Source: CAIKBL01 sp964555355 (GTDB taxonomy: Bacteria > Pseudomonadota > Gammaproteobacteria > Ga0077536). Taken from it: 64,000 nucleotides of DNA. The DNA is taken from assembly GCA_964555355.1 (NCBI GenBank), contig CAZKRY010000012.1:62001-126000 (forward strand). The letters run 5' to 3'. Position 1 is the stretch's first letter, and each line of letters begins with the position of its first letter. The position numbers and the translations under genes were made by a program. Of this stretch, positions 7,929-17,618 are shown one piece after another. The notes beneath the pieces were generated by a model. The model did no database searches. It was not told the DNA's origin and worked only from the letters and a program-made list of their open reading frames with translations.

Positions 7929-8699
7929 TCAAAACTCCAATCGCTGTAGCAACAACTCGAGGTGCCGATTGGTGTCGGCCGGTGCTTCCACCATCGGACA
8001 GTGATTAACCCCCGGCAACACGACGAGCTCCGCATCGCGAAGGCCATCGTTCAAGCTAAGCGCGCAGGGATCCGCGGGTGACACGATATCTTGCGCGCCA
8101 TGCAAGATTAGGCAGGGCACATCGATTTTGGGCAAAAGCGCGGTGCCGTCGAAAGCGAGAAAGGATTCAGCGTTACCAAGTAACGCGTACAACGGCCATT
8201 TGGTCGCTTCGATGGCAATCGACATCGGTAAGCCGACGCTCTCATAAAACGCGAGTCGGCTCGACGGACGTGCCACGGCGGCGCGAATAAGTTCGGGGCG
8301 ATTCCCGACGCCCACGATTTGTGCCCCCGATAGGTAAGACCCTATAAGTGCGATCCCTGCCACCCGTGCCGGATTGAGCGCAAAAGTTTCGAGCGCGGTA
8401 TTACCGCCCATCGAGTGACCGATCAGTACCACGCGGGCCACGCCAAGTTCATCGAGAACGGCGCTTAGATCTCGCGCATGCCGTCTAACCCCATACGCAA
8501 CTCGCGGTAACGGTTTTTCGGATCTGCCGGCGCCGCGCGTATCGAAGGCAATGCATTGATAACGACCGGCCAGCGCGTCGATTTGCGCGCGCCAAATATC
8601 GGTGATCCCCATAAACCCGGAGATGAAGGCCAGCGCCGGACCAGTGCCGTGGACTTCGTAGTAGATTTCGCAGTCATCGTCGGCTGTAAGGTATGGCAT
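7929..8699 (-). CDS. alpha/beta hydrolase
   Basis: A 256-residue alpha/beta-fold hydrolase. The nucleophile elbow is GHSMGG (Ser96), the oxyanion region is SGFMG, the likely acid is Asp in HGAQDIV (about 207) and the His lies in GVNHCP. It resembles non-haem peroxidase/3-oxoadipate enol-lactonase-like members. The N-terminus MPYLTADDDCEIYYEVHG is the normal beta-strand start; the longer frame from 8720 adds residues without support. It converges on the methyltransferase gene with a 2-base gap. Confidence 0.8.
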   Translation of the reverse strand: MPYLTADDDCEIYYEVHGTGPALAFISGFMGITDIWRAQIDALAGRYQCIAFDTRGAGRSEKPLPRVAYGVRRHARDLSAVLDELGVARVVLIGHSMGGNTALETFALNPARVAGIALIGSYLSGAQIVGVGNRPELIRAAVARPSSRLAFYESVGLPMSIAIEATKWPLYALLGNAESFLAFDGTALLPKIDVPCLILHGAQDIVSPADPCALSLNDGLRDAELVVLPGVNHCPMVEAPADTNRHLELLLQRLEF

Positions 8700-8846
8700 C
8701 GGAGTGCTCCAACACATCATGCTATGGCGACAATACAGCCAATATTTGCGGTGGCGCTAGAGATAAAACAACCCCTTTTCCACCGGAAGAAGCTTACTGC
8801 GGAAGCGCCGGCTGCGAGACAGCGTGTCTATGTGCGACGCAGATAG

Positions 8847-8975
8847 ACCCTCACCCGGGCCCTTTCGCGCCACGCGGGAGAGGGGGTAAGAAGTGCCTCG
8901 CCTGCTACGCGGAAAAGGGAGAAAGAAACGCCTCTCCCACCGGGAGAGGCCGACGCGCAGCGGCGGGTGAGGGGC
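8847..8975. repeat. REP-like palindromic repeat, locus A2
   Basis: Two elements of the same family as locus A1: a degenerate CCCTCACCC...GCGGGAGAGGG arm and a clean CCTCTCCC/GGGAGAGG hairpin followed by a GC-rich GGGTGAGGGG tail. It occupies the non-coding gap between the bufC gene and the hydrolase. Nothing else was seen between 8700 and 9005. Confidence 0.8.
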
Positions 8976-9005
8976 AGCGCATCTAGGGATTCAGCGCGCA
9001 GACGC

Positions 9006-9767
9006 TCACACCAGCCAACCATTCGCGAGCCAACGCTTAAGATAATTCACCGCGGTAGGCGGGGCATCGTCAGCACCACGGCGCGCGGCAAGTGCCGTGC
9101 ACAGCTCGGCGAAACACCCGCCTTGTCGGGCAAGTGCGATTAACTCCGCTTCCTCCGCAGTCAAGCCGTCAAAACACACGCGTAAATCGTCGCGCCATAT
9201 GATCCATTTGATCGGTTCAGCAAGCCGCGCCGTAGGCGGTACCGGCAGGTCGTCTCGTTGTGCGCGATACGTCTCAAGCGTGTTCCAGGCACAGGTACCG
9301 AGTTGTACGCTGGGATGAAAGCTGAAGGTGAGATACGCCCACCCCTCTGCCGGAACTGCCGCGAGCGCTGAATTGGTCAGCGCGGCCGCATCCCTGGCAT
9401 CGAATGCGTCTGTTAACGCCCATTCAAAGCGCGCGAGCTCGGTAACGAGTGGGGTGACCTGTTGCTCCATCAACCAATTTGCGAATTGCCGCCCGAAGTC
9501 ACGCAGGGAGCGACTACGCGATGGATGGACATCGAGATAGCGGTTAGCAATCTGCTCGAATTGTTCATACCCTAGAGTGCGCGCGGTATGTTCAAAATCG
9601 TTCTCCAAAACTTCGATAAGCCGCGCGCGATAACCGTAGGCGTAGGTATCAAAGCCTTCCCGCGCCGGTGCGTGCGCACCGGGCACGAGCCATTTGGCCG
9701 CGCGCCGGATCTCGTTATCAAGCAGCGCGGCTTGCAGATCAGACTGGAGTTCGCGTAAGCCGTTCAT
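9006..9767 (-). CDS. bufC: BufC/HvfC-type partner of the MNIO maturase (DUF2063), copy 1
   Basis: A 253-residue protein of the DUF2063 type. The N-terminal part LRELQSDLQAALLDNEIRRAAKWL and the conserved segment GFDTYAYGYRARLIEVLENDFEHTARTLGYEQF are characteristic, followed by HPSRSRSLRDFGRQFANWL. In bufferin and related RiPP operons this protein partners the DUF692 oxygenase, delivering the precursor. Its ATG overlaps the bufB stop in an ATGA; an ATG three codons earlier is possible. It is the last gene of its cassette. Confidence 0.85.
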   Translation of the reverse strand: MNGLRELQSDLQAALLDNEIRRAAKWLVPGAHAPAREGFDTYAYGYRARLIEVLENDFEHTARTLGYEQFEQIANRYLDVHPSRSRSLRDFGRQFANWLMEQQVTPLVTELARFEWALTDAFDARDAAALTNSALAAVPAEGWAYLTFSFHPSVQLGTCAWNTLETYRAQRDDLPVPPTARLAEPIKWIIWRDDLRVCFDGLTAEEAELIALARQGGCFAELCTALAARRGADDAPPTAVNYLKRWLANGWLV

Positions 9768-10600
9768 GCGACACATGCCGGGCTGATGACGTCGTTGGTG
9801 ATGTCACGCGCTTGGGCAAGTTCGTCGCAGAGCGTCGCCAACGATGGGATATCATCATCGCGCTCGATCATGGTGGGCACCGCGCCGAAGCGCTCGATCG
9901 CATCGCGGTAGAGCGTCCATACCTCGGCACAAACCGCATCGTCATGGGTGTCGACAATATGCGTACCGTGGTGCGTATGTCCCGCTAGGTGAATTTGTTT
10001 GATGCGATCGACGGGTAGTCCGTCAAGATAACATCGGGCATCGAAGCCATGATTAAACGCGCTGACGTAGATATTGTTGACATCGAGCAACAGATGACAA
10101 TCTGCGCGCACCGCGATTTTCGCGAGGAATTCCCATTCCGTGAGTTCGGAACACCGATAACGCAAATAAGAAGAGACATTCTCAAGCAGGATACGTCGGC
10201 CCAGCCGCTCTTGCACTTCGCTTACTCGCCGTACCACATGCGTTAAGGCTTCTTCGGTAAACGGTAGCGGTAGCAGATCATGCAGGTTCAAACCACCGAT
10301 GCCCGTCCAACAGAGGTGATCGGAAACCCACAGCGCATCCACCCGCTCAGCGAGTTGCTTTAGTCGCGCGAGATAAGCGAGATCGAGCGGATCCGTGCTG
10401 CCGATCGACAGTGAAACACCATGTAGCACCAGCGGATAGTGCGCGTGGATGGCATCCAGATAATGCAACGGCATGCCGCCATCAACCATATAGTTCTCGG
10501 CAATCGCTTCAAACCAATCGAGTGCCGGTCGCGTCTCCAAAATTTCGCGGTAGTGATCTTTGCGTAGGCCGAGACCAAAACCGCCGGGCATCGCAGTCAT
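9764..10600 (-). CDS. bufB: MNIO-type bufferin maturase (DUF692), copy 1
   Basis: A 278-residue TIM-barrel protein of the multinuclear non-haem iron oxygenase family. Expected metal-site segments are present in order: FEAIAENYM, LHGVSLSIGS, SDHLCW, LENVSSY, LLLDVNNIYVSAFNHG, IHLAGHTHH, DTHDDAV and MIERDDD. Such enzymes convert Cys in bufferin precursors to thiooxazoles that chelate copper. A GAGG site precedes the ATG. It lies between the bufA2-type precursor gene and bufC, overlapping bufC, so its substrate is most likely that precursor. Confidence 0.9.
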   Translation of the reverse strand: MTAMPGGFGLGLRKDHYREILETRPALDWFEAIAENYMVDGGMPLHYLDAIHAHYPLVLHGVSLSIGSTDPLDLAYLARLKQLAERVDALWVSDHLCWTGIGGLNLHDLLPLPFTEEALTHVVRRVSEVQERLGRRILLENVSSYLRYRCSELTEWEFLAKIAVRADCHLLLDVNNIYVSAFNHGFDARCYLDGLPVDRIKQIHLAGHTHHGTHIVDTHDDAVCAEVWTLYRDAIERFGAVPTMIERDDDIPSLATLCDELAQARDITNDVISPACVA

Positions 10601-10729
10601 ATGAAGTCCTCGTCAAGAAATAAATTAACCGCGAAGGCGCCGAAGGCAGGAACAATTTTTGGAGTCCATCCAACTAAAGCTCCGTGCCTTCGATTCCTCC
10701 GTGGTTCTTTTATCCGCATTCGACGTGCG

Positions 10730-10999
10730 TTACTCGTCGTCGCGGGTGACGCCACCAAGTTGATCGCAGATAGCCTTAGTTACCGGGACAAAGCTTTTGC
10801 CCTTGCAAGCATTCTGCCCTTTGCACTTATGATCCGCGCTGCCGCAGTTACCGCGCTCACGGCAAGCATTCACACCGTGACATTTGACGATCGCTTCTTC
10901 CGCTTGCGCAGCCGGTGCGGCGATAAGCGCAGTGGTTGCGAAGAGTGCCGCCGCGGCGGTCGCTAACGCGGCGCCGGATAGTAGTTCTGGTCGTTTCAT
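10730..10999 (-). CDS. bufA2: BufA2-type bufferin precursor
   Basis: An 89-residue precursor with an Ala-rich signal peptide cleaved near residue 33 (APAAQA then EEAIVKC). The mature part has six Cys (40, 46, 52, 59, 65, 78) in the pattern CHGVNAC...CKGQNACKGKSF, the BufA2 subtype. The Cys would be modified by the adjacent MNIO enzyme and the product would bind copper in the periplasm. AAAGGAGA upstream of ATG fixes the start. A 129-base gap separates it from bufB. It may be transcribed on its own or by read-through from the large upstream operon. Confidence 0.85.
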   Translation of the reverse strand: MKRPELLSGAALATAAAALFATTALIAAPAAQAEEAIVKCHGVNACRERGNCGSADHKCKGQNACKGKSFVPVTKAICDQLGGVTRDDE

Positions 11000-11027
11000 T
11001 ACAGGTCTCCTTTCAAATTGCAAAAGA

Positions 11028-11070
11028 CCCTCACCCAACCCTCTCGCGCAAGCGGGAGAGCGTGAGGAGG
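11028..11070. repeat. REP-like palindromic repeat, locus A3
   Basis: A single element: GACCCTCACCC followed by a CTCTCGCGC/GCGGGAGAG hairpin with one mismatch. It lies between the DUF1003 gene and bufA2 on the minus strand, where it could reduce read-through from the long upstream operon. Confidence 0.7.
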
Positions 11071-11085
11071 GATGGTTATGCGCGC

Positions 11086-11586
11086 TCACGCGACATCTCC
11101 GCGTTTGGGATCTGTCACCCGTGCACGTAATTCATTCACCTCCGCCGCGAGATCTCGCAGCAACCGGTAGGACTGAATATTCGCTTCGTATTCGAGTTCG
11201 GCTTGTTTGGCTTCAAATTGGCTACGCCGGTTGTTACTGATGAGTAACATGCTGGTGACAAGCGCCGCTTCGATCGCGAGCACGATCCCGAGTAACCCAA
11301 ACGGATACGCGTCGAACACAATCGTCGTCCCCAACCATCCGGAATTGAGTAATGCCCATGCGCCAAACCACACGATATGTACCGTGACGAAGTGCGGATG
11401 CCCCACCCACGCGGAGACGCGATCGGCAAGACGCTCCGCCCAACTTGAACTCGCGTCGAGTTCTTCCCGCACATAGCGAAATTCACCGAGCGCTTTGCCG
11501 CACGTGGGGTTCGCGCAAAACACGGCGTTGGCATCGTTTTCGCCGTGGCAGCGTGGGCAGACCAGCGATTTTTTCTCCGCGCTCAC
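11086..11586 (-). CDS. DUF1003 membrane protein with N-terminal zinc ribbon
   Basis: 166 residues. The N-terminus carries a zinc-ribbon-like CPRCHGENDANAVFCANPTCG. The body is DUF1003: HPHFVTVHIVWFGAWALLN and the second membrane helix LGIVLAIEAALVTSMLLIS followed by the hallmark NNRRSQFEAKQAELEYEAN. Function of DUF1003 is unknown. The GTG start overlaps the MFS stop codon (GTGA), so it ends the large bufferin/carbohydrate operon. Most DUF1003 proteins lack such a zinc ribbon or have a different one. Confidence 0.85.
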   Translation of the reverse strand: MSAEKKSLVCPRCHGENDANAVFCANPTCGKALGEFRYVREELDASSSWAERLADRVSAWVGHPHFVTVHIVWFGAWALLNSGWLGTTIVFDAYPFGLLGIVLAIEAALVTSMLLISNNRRSQFEAKQAELEYEANIQSYRLLRDLAAEVNELRARVTDPKRGDVA

Positions 11587-12779
11587 GAGCGCACCTCATG
11601 CAATCGATGAGAAACGGCCGTGTGGCCTCGCGGCGCATCGCGTACAAACCATGCGCACAGCGTGATGACTATGAGCGGATAGAGCATCGACCATTGAAAC
11701 AGCCGCGCGAGCGAGAGTTCCGCACGCAGTGGTGCGATGACAAAGGTTCCCGTACCGACGCCGAGCATTAACGCCGCAATGAGTAACGACGATATCAACG
11801 CGCCATGCTCCGGGAATCGACGCGTGGCGGCGGCAACCGTCAGCGGAAAGAATGCCGAACAACTTAATCCCGCGAGCGCATACGCAAGTAACCCAGTGGC
11901 CTCTGATTGTGCAAATGGCAGACCACCGAGCACCAACAACATACCGAACGGCAACGCCCGCCATAAAGTCACCGCCGGCACCACCAAGATGAGTGCGGAA
12001 GCGAGTAAACGGCCACCCGCCAACGCACCCCAGAAAAGCGACAACGCGAACGCCCCCACCGCCGGCGACAGGGCGCGATCTTCTGTGAGGTAGGGCACCG
12101 CCCAACTGCTGAAAGTGCCTTCCGCAAAGGCGTACAAAAAAGCGATTGCCAAAAGTACCCAACAAGCGCGTGAGCGCAGCAGCCCTGCCGCACGCGTGTC
12201 GCTCGCCGTATACACGAGGGACGGCAGCGCACTCAGCGCACAGTGAATGGCAAGGACGAGCGCGGCGAACGCCAAGCTTGCCGGATATAACGTCCACGCG
12301 CCGTGAGTCGCCGCATAGCTCGCGCCCAAGGGACCGATACAGAGACCAATACCGATTAAGGTGTGCAGGATGACCAACGCGGTATCCGCACGGCGCGGAA
12401 ACAACAACCCTGGCAAGCTGTTGAGCGGTGGCGCGCCTAATCCAAATCCAAAGCCGAGCGCGGCGGTGCCAATCCCAAGCCAGGCGAACACCCACTGCGC
12501 CGGCACCGCACCCGCGCTTAACAACATGATCTGCGACAGCGCATTGGCGAGGAGTGCGCCGACTAACAACGTCTTTAGCGACCACCGTCGCGCAAGCAAG
12601 CCGCCGGCCAGCGCCGCCACCGCCGTGCAAATCACCTGCGGCAGAAACAACCCGCCGTATTGCGTGTCGTCAATCCGCAAATTGGTTTTTAGCACGCCGG
12701 ACAGTGCCGGCACCGCCACCAGCGTCATACCCTGCAGCACCGCCGTCGCGTAGGTTAAGATTGCGGCACGATTACGCAT
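11583..12779 (-). CDS. MFS transporter
   Basis: A 398-residue inner-membrane carrier with about 12 hydrophobic segments. It starts MRNRAAILTYATAVLQG, and the loop LLARRWSLKTLL between helices 2 and 3 resembles motif A. The architecture is like small sugar and fucose-type MFS permeases, but the substrate is not evident. Its ATG lies inside the 3' end of the glucosidase gene, an 8-base overlap; longer versions of the frame run far into that gene. Context suggests import or export of a sugar or sugar acid handled by the neighbouring enzymes. Confidence 0.85.
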   Translation of the reverse strand: MRNRAAILTYATAVLQGMTLVAVPALSGVLKTNLRIDDTQYGGLFLPQVICTAVAALAGGLLARRWSLKTLLVGALLANALSQIMLLSAGAVPAQWVFAWLGIGTAALGFGFGLGAPPLNSLPGLLFPRRADTALVILHTLIGIGLCIGPLGASYAATHGAWTLYPASLAFAALVLAIHCALSALPSLVYTASDTRAAGLLRSRACWVLLAIAFLYAFAEGTFSSWAVPYLTEDRALSPAVGAFALSLFWGALAGGRLLASALILVVPAVTLWRALPFGMLLVLGGLPFAQSEATGLLAYALAGLSCSAFFPLTVAAATRRFPEHGALISSLLIAALMLGVGTGTFVIAPLRAELSLARLFQWSMLYPLIVITLCAWFVRDAPRGHTAVSHRLHEVRS

Positions 12780-15498
12780 GAGCGGTCTCCGCATTTGATG
12801 CGGGAGCGCGCGTTGCGCGGTGGCGCCAAATATTCGGAACATCGGCGCGATAGCGGCGCATAACCAAATTGGCGAGTAAGCCAGTCCAGCCGGTTTGATG
12901 TTGCGCACCGAGGCCGCGCCCATCGTCGCCGTGAAAGTATTCAAAGAACAGTAATAATTCGCGCCATGCCGGCTCGGACTGGAAGGGGCTGTCTGGGCCG
13001 TACACCGGGCGATGGCCGTGCGCGTCACGCCGATACATATTGACCAAACGCTCGGCGATTAAAGTTGCCACTTCGTTCAGGCACATCGCGCGGCCACCGA
13101 GTGCGTCGATGGTCACTTTGAATTCTTCACCATAAAAACGGTGAAACTTCTCCAGCGCCTGCACGAGTGTGTAATTGGTCGGCATCCAGATCGGGCCGCG
13201 CCAGTTGGAGTTACCGCCGAACACGCTTGAGTTTGATTCCCCGGGTACGTATTCGATCATCGCGTTGCCGCCATTCGGTAGCTGCCCCACCTCGCGATAG
13301 CTGGCGTGCAATTTAGACACGCTGCGCACGCCATAGGCCGATAAGAATTCTTCTTCGTTCAATAAGCGCTGCAGAATTTTCTTCAAGCGCGATTCGCCAA
13401 CCAGCGCGAGCAGGTGTTCCCCACGCGTATTGATGCGCGCCGGGCACGCCGACACATACCAGTTACCTTGGAAGAAGCCGCCGGTATGGCACTCAATCGT
13501 GCGGCGAAAACGCGGCACGGCTTTGAGTAGGCGGTCATCAAGGACTTCGGTGGCAAAGAGCGGAATCAGTCCCACCCAGGAATACACATCGATGCGTTGT
13601 GCGTTGCCCGACGGATCTAGAATCAAGTCTTTAAAGAATCCGCTGTCGTCATCCCATAACGACACACCGCCCGGATGATTACCGGCCATCGAATTCGCGA
13701 TCGCCATGAACTGTTCGTAGGTTTGGATGGCAATGTTTTCGAAATCCGGATCTTCGGTCGCGAGTTCGAGCGCCATGACGGTCATATTCAACGCGAACAT
13801 CGCCATCCATCCGGTCGCATCGGCCTGTTTCAAGCGAAAGCCCGGCGGCAACGGTTGCGAGCGATCGAAGACGGAAATGTTATCGAGGCCGAGAAACCCG
13901 CCTTCGAACACATTGTTACCGTCCGCGTCTTTGCGATTGATCCACCAAGCGTAGTTCATCAATAACTTGTGAAATACACGTTGTAGAAAATCGAGATCGC
14001 CCTGGCCGCGTTGCACGCGTTCGGCCCGAAAAACCTTGAGCGCACCCATCGCATGCACCGGCGGATTGGTGTCGCTAAATGCCCATTCATACGCCGGGAT
14101 CTGGCCGTTCGGGTGCAGGTAGTCTTCGCGCAGGATGACTTCGATTTGATCTTTGGCGAAGTCAACATCAACCAGCGCTAGCGCCGCGCAATGAAACGCC
14201 AAATCCCAGGCCGCGAACCACGGATATTCCCAGGTATCCGGCATCGAGATGACATCCGCCGCGCGCAGGTGGCGCCAGTGCAGATTGCGCCCACGTTTGC
14301 GCGTACTCGGCGGTGGCACCGCATCGCCTTCCAACCAACGACCAACGTTGTAATGAAAATATTGTTTGCACCAAATCATGCCGGCGAGTGCTTGGCGCAG
14401 AATGCGGTGATCTTCCGGAGTCGCCTCGGGCTGCAGTTCGTCGTAGAACACATCCGCTTCGCTATGCGCCGTGGCGAACACCGCCTGCGTGCGCTTGAAC
14501 GGCGCCGATTTCGCGCCGGCACTTAGCACGAACTGCAGCGTCCAGGTTTCGCCGGGAGCCAATTCGCGCCGATACCACGCGGCTGCTTTAGTGCCGCGTT
14601 GTTCCGGATTAACCGCGTTTTGTTCACCGTTGACGATATGCCGATGAAACGCATCTTTGACGTAAGGCGTTACATTCGCCGCCCCCCACAGACGCGCGGC
14701 GTTGGATTCGTTATCGGTGAACAGCAGATCGGCCGCTTCGCGTCCATACCACACGTATTCGCCGAGGCTTGGATGTCGCGCGGTGATCTGCCATGCCGCG
14801 TGGCGTGGTTTCTCGCCTCGAATCAGTTCAGGTTGCACGGCGCCCTCGGCGCCCCATCCCCAAGTATTGCGGAACCACAGCTGCGGCAGACAATGCAGCG
14901 GCGCGATCTCCGAGCCTCGATTGGTGCATGAGACTTCGATGTGCAGTTCTTCCGGACCCGCCTTGGCATAGCGCACTTCGCAATCAAAGTATCGATTCTC
15001 CGCGAACACCCCGGTATCAAGCAGTCCAAAGGGGGGCTCATGGCGCGAACGGCGCGCGTTCTCGGTAATCAACGCCGCATAGGGATACTCGGCTTGCGGA
15101 TACTTGTAGAGATAACGCAGATAGCTGTGCGACGGCGTCGCGTCGAGATAGAAATAGAACTCCTTGACGTCTTCACCGTGATTGCCCTGATTGCCGGTCA
15201 AGCCAAACGCGCGTTCCTTTAAAATCGGATCGCGTTCGTTCCAAAAAGCGAGCGCGAAACATAGACGTTGCTCCTCATCGCAAATACCGCCGAGGCCGTC
15301 TTCGTTCCAGCGATAACTGCGTGAGCGCGCTTGATCGTGATCGAAATACTCCCAGGCGTTGCCGTGCGCGCTGTAGTCTTCGCGCACCGTGCCCCACGCA
15401 CGCTCGGCGAGGTAGGGCCCCCAGAGCCGCCAATTCGCTTCGCCGTGACGTTGGGCTTCGAGTCGCGCGCGTTCGGCGTTGAGTGAATTCTTCTCCAT
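12772..15498 (-). CDS. GH63-family (MGH1-like) glucosidase
   Basis: A 908-residue cytoplasmic-looking enzyme starting MEKNSLNAERARLEA after an AAGGAA site. It matches bacterial GH63 glucosidases: an N-terminal beta-sandwich (about 1-340), then the (alpha/alpha)6 barrel with the signatures DTWEYPWFAAWDLAFHC near residue 410, EGGFLGLDNISVFDRS and SNWRGPIWMPTNY near 760. It probably removes glucose from alpha-glucosides such as glucosylglycerate, kojibiose-type ends or trehalose-like sugars; the exact substrate is unknown. It is 20 bases downstream of the GH133 gene. The frame continues 150 codons upstream, but that part overlaps GH133. Confidence 0.85.
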   Translation of the reverse strand: MEKNSLNAERARLEAQRHGEANWRLWGPYLAERAWGTVREDYSAHGNAWEYFDHDQARSRSYRWNEDGLGGICDEEQRLCFALAFWNERDPILKERAFGLTGNQGNHGEDVKEFYFYLDATPSHSYLRYLYKYPQAEYPYAALITENARRSRHEPPFGLLDTGVFAENRYFDCEVRYAKAGPEELHIEVSCTNRGSEIAPLHCLPQLWFRNTWGWGAEGAVQPELIRGEKPRHAAWQITARHPSLGEYVWYGREAADLLFTDNESNAARLWGAANVTPYVKDAFHRHIVNGEQNAVNPEQRGTKAAAWYRRELAPGETWTLQFVLSAGAKSAPFKRTQAVFATAHSEADVFYDELQPEATPEDHRILRQALAGMIWCKQYFHYNVGRWLEGDAVPPPSTRKRGRNLHWRHLRAADVISMPDTWEYPWFAAWDLAFHCAALALVDVDFAKDQIEVILREDYLHPNGQIPAYEWAFSDTNPPVHAMGALKVFRAERVQRGQGDLDFLQRVFHKLLMNYAWWINRKDADGNNVFEGGFLGLDNISVFDRSQPLPPGFRLKQADATGWMAMFALNMTVMALELATEDPDFENIAIQTYEQFMAIANSMAGNHPGGVSLWDDDSGFFKDLILDPSGNAQRIDVYSWVGLIPLFATEVLDDRLLKAVPRFRRTIECHTGGFFQGNWYVSACPARINTRGEHLLALVGESRLKKILQRLLNEEEFLSAYGVRSVSKLHASYREVGQLPNGGNAMIEYVPGESNSSVFGGNSNWRGPIWMPTNYTLVQALEKFHRFYGEEFKVTIDALGGRAMCLNEVATLIAERLVNMYRRDAHGHRPVYGPDSPFQSEPAWRELLLFFEYFHGDDGRGLGAQHQTGWTGLLANLVMRRYRADVPNIWRHRATRAPASNAETAHA

Positions 15499-15518
15499 AT
15501 ACAATTCCTTTATTAAAA

Positions 15519-17618
15519 CTACCGAATCTGGATGCCTGGGATCGCTGTGTGTTTGGCGCGTTCGAGCTTCCACCAAGCTTCCAACGTGCAGGCGACCGAC
15601 CAGGCTTGTGACGGCGCCCCGCGCGCGGTATGCGGTGGATCGCCATCGAATAATTCGCTGACCGTTCCGAGCCCGGCATCGAAGAGATGCGTCTCGATGG
15701 GAGCAAGCCGAGCTTGCGCGCGCGCCGCATCGCCCGTGGCGCGATACTCGGCAAGCGCAAAGTGACCCAACAACCAAGCCCACGCCGGGCCTTGGTGATA
15801 GGAGGCGTCGCGACTGCGCGCATCGCCGACGTACTGCCCGCGATAAGCCGGATGCGTTGGCGTTAACGAGCGCAGCCCATATGAGCAGAGCAGTTGCTCG
15901 CCGCAGCAATGCACGACTGACGCCTGCGTTTCCGCGGTAAGTGGCGAATGACACAGGCTAACGGCAAAGATTTGATTCGGGCGTACGCTGGCGTCGTGTC
16001 CGTCCGGGCCGTCCAACACATCGAACAGGCCGGGTGCATCCGGACGCACGAAACGTGTGAACGATGCGCTCACCTGCGCGGCGCGCGCGCGATACGGTGC
16101 TGCGTCTAGTTTGAGGCGCGTCGCGAAATCGGCGATCGTCATCAACGCGTTAAACCACAGCGCGTTGATTTCAACCGGCTTGCCTTGGCGTGGCGTGACA
16201 ACCCAGTCGCCGAGCTTGGCGTCCATCCAGGTAAGTTGCACGCCGGGCACTCCCGCCGCGAGCAGTCCATCTACGGGATCGACTTTAATCCCGTAACGCG
16301 TGCCGTTGACATGCGCGGCGACGATTTCCGCAAGCACCGGAAAAATCTCGCGCAGCAAGCGCTCATCTTGCACCACATCGAAATAGGCCCGCCAGGCTTC
16401 GATGAACCACAGCGCGGCATCCACCGTGTTGTATTCCGGGGTTTCACCATGCGCCGGGAAATAATTCGGCAACATGCCGCCATCGATGTACTGCGCGAAG
16501 GTCTGCAAAATGGTCCGTGCGGCTTCATGGCGGCCAGTCGCCAACAATAGGCCGGGTAACGCGATCATGGTGTCGCGGCCCCAATCGCCAAACCACGGAT
16601 AACCCGCGATGATCGATTGCCCCTGCGGTAGGCTTGGCAGCGGACGCGCGAATACAAAATCATCCGCGGCGCGCACCAACTGCAGCACCCAGGTGGGCGC
16701 GCTACGTAACTCGGCAACCACCACCTGCGCGCGTTTGACCAATGCTTGATCATGCGCGACGAAGCGGCGTAGTGCTTCGTTTAGGTAGAGCGGCGCGGGA
16801 TGTTCGAGCGAGGCACTAATGCCCACCCACTCGTCCGCGGTAATCCGCAACGTCGCGGTACCCGCACATAGATGATTGTCCGTGGTCGGCAACCCGCGAG
16901 CCTGCTCTGCGGAGAGATGAAAATCTCGGTACCAAGTATGGTCGGCGCGAAACGTGCCGCCGCGCGCTGCAAAATTCAGTGCAAAGGTCGGCCTGTCACT
17001 TGCCTCGTGTTGCACGGTGAGGCGCGTACCGTCGCCGGTTGCGATGATTACCGGTGCAAAGGCTTCCGCCGAGGTGTTGGTGTGATGATCACGGGCGTTG
17101 ATGAGTAACGCGAGATCGAGTTCTAACGTCTCGTCCGCAGCGTCCAACAAACGATAGGCGAGATAGACCGTGTTGGCGCCGGGTTCAAGCCAGATCCGAT
17201 GCTCGATGCGCCACGCCCCGATCGCGTAATGCCACACCGGCATGCGGCCGTCCAAATGAAACGACTCGATATGCACATGGCCGCGTGGAGTCACCGCGCC
17301 GCTTTGCCAGCGGTTAGTATGTAACGGCCAGGTCTTCTCTCCGCAACGCAATACGGCATCGGCTTTCGCGAACGTTAAGTGGCGGCCAAGCGGCGGCACC
17401 ACCGGCGCGACCAACAATCCGTGATAGCGGCGCGTCAAGGTTTGCGCAAGCGTGCCGGCCGCGTACGCGCCAAGGCCATTGCTTAGCCACCATTCACGGC
17501 TCTCGGCCGCGGCGAGCTCGCCGCATACCGCGCGCCCAAATTGAATGTAAGGCACGGCACGACCCGTCTGCGTTAACGCATCGGCCAATGTCTGGGTATC
17601 AACCGCGAGCGCGCTCAT
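15519..17618 (-). CDS. amylo-alpha-1,6-glucosidase (GH133, debranching-type)
   Basis: 699 residues. The N-terminal glycogen-debranching domain has WWLSNGLGAYAAGTLAQTLTRRYHGLL, and the C-terminal (alpha/alpha)6 domain has IAGYPWFGDWGRDTMIALPG and GMLPNYFPAHGETPEYNTVDAALWF, with the acidic residues expected for GH133. It hydrolyses alpha-1,6-linked glucose. The ATG overlaps the GMC stop in ATGA. The adjacency to GH63, and not to the glgA/glgP genes at the end of the window, points to use of a small oligoglucoside, perhaps together with GH63. Confidence 0.88.
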   Translation of the reverse strand: MSALAVDTQTLADALTQTGRAVPYIQFGRAVCGELAAAESREWWLSNGLGAYAAGTLAQTLTRRYHGLLVAPVVPPLGRHLTFAKADAVLRCGEKTWPLHTNRWQSGAVTPRGHVHIESFHLDGRMPVWHYAIGAWRIEHRIWLEPGANTVYLAYRLLDAADETLELDLALLINARDHHTNTSAEAFAPVIIATGDGTRLTVQHEASDRPTFALNFAARGGTFRADHTWYRDFHLSAEQARGLPTTDNHLCAGTATLRITADEWVGISASLEHPAPLYLNEALRRFVAHDQALVKRAQVVVAELRSAPTWVLQLVRAADDFVFARPLPSLPQGQSIIAGYPWFGDWGRDTMIALPGLLLATGRHEAARTILQTFAQYIDGGMLPNYFPAHGETPEYNTVDAALWFIEAWRAYFDVVQDERLLREIFPVLAEIVAAHVNGTRYGIKVDPVDGLLAAGVPGVQLTWMDAKLGDWVVTPRQGKPVEINALWFNALMTIADFATRLKLDAAPYRARAAQVSASFTRFVRPDAPGLFDVLDGPDGHDASVRPNQIFAVSLCHSPLTAETQASVVHCCGEQLLCSYGLRSLTPTHPAYRGQYVGDARSRDASYHQGPAWAWLLGHFALAEYRATGDAARAQARLAPIETHLFDAGLGTVSELFDGDPPHTARGAPSQAWSVACTLEAWWKLERAKHTAIPGIQIR

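Noticed and set aside
11596..12630. 344-codon minus-strand frame inside the MFS gene
   Set aside because: Alternative frame of the MFS gene with Arg/Cys-rich, non-membrane composition; the MFS frame has clear helices.
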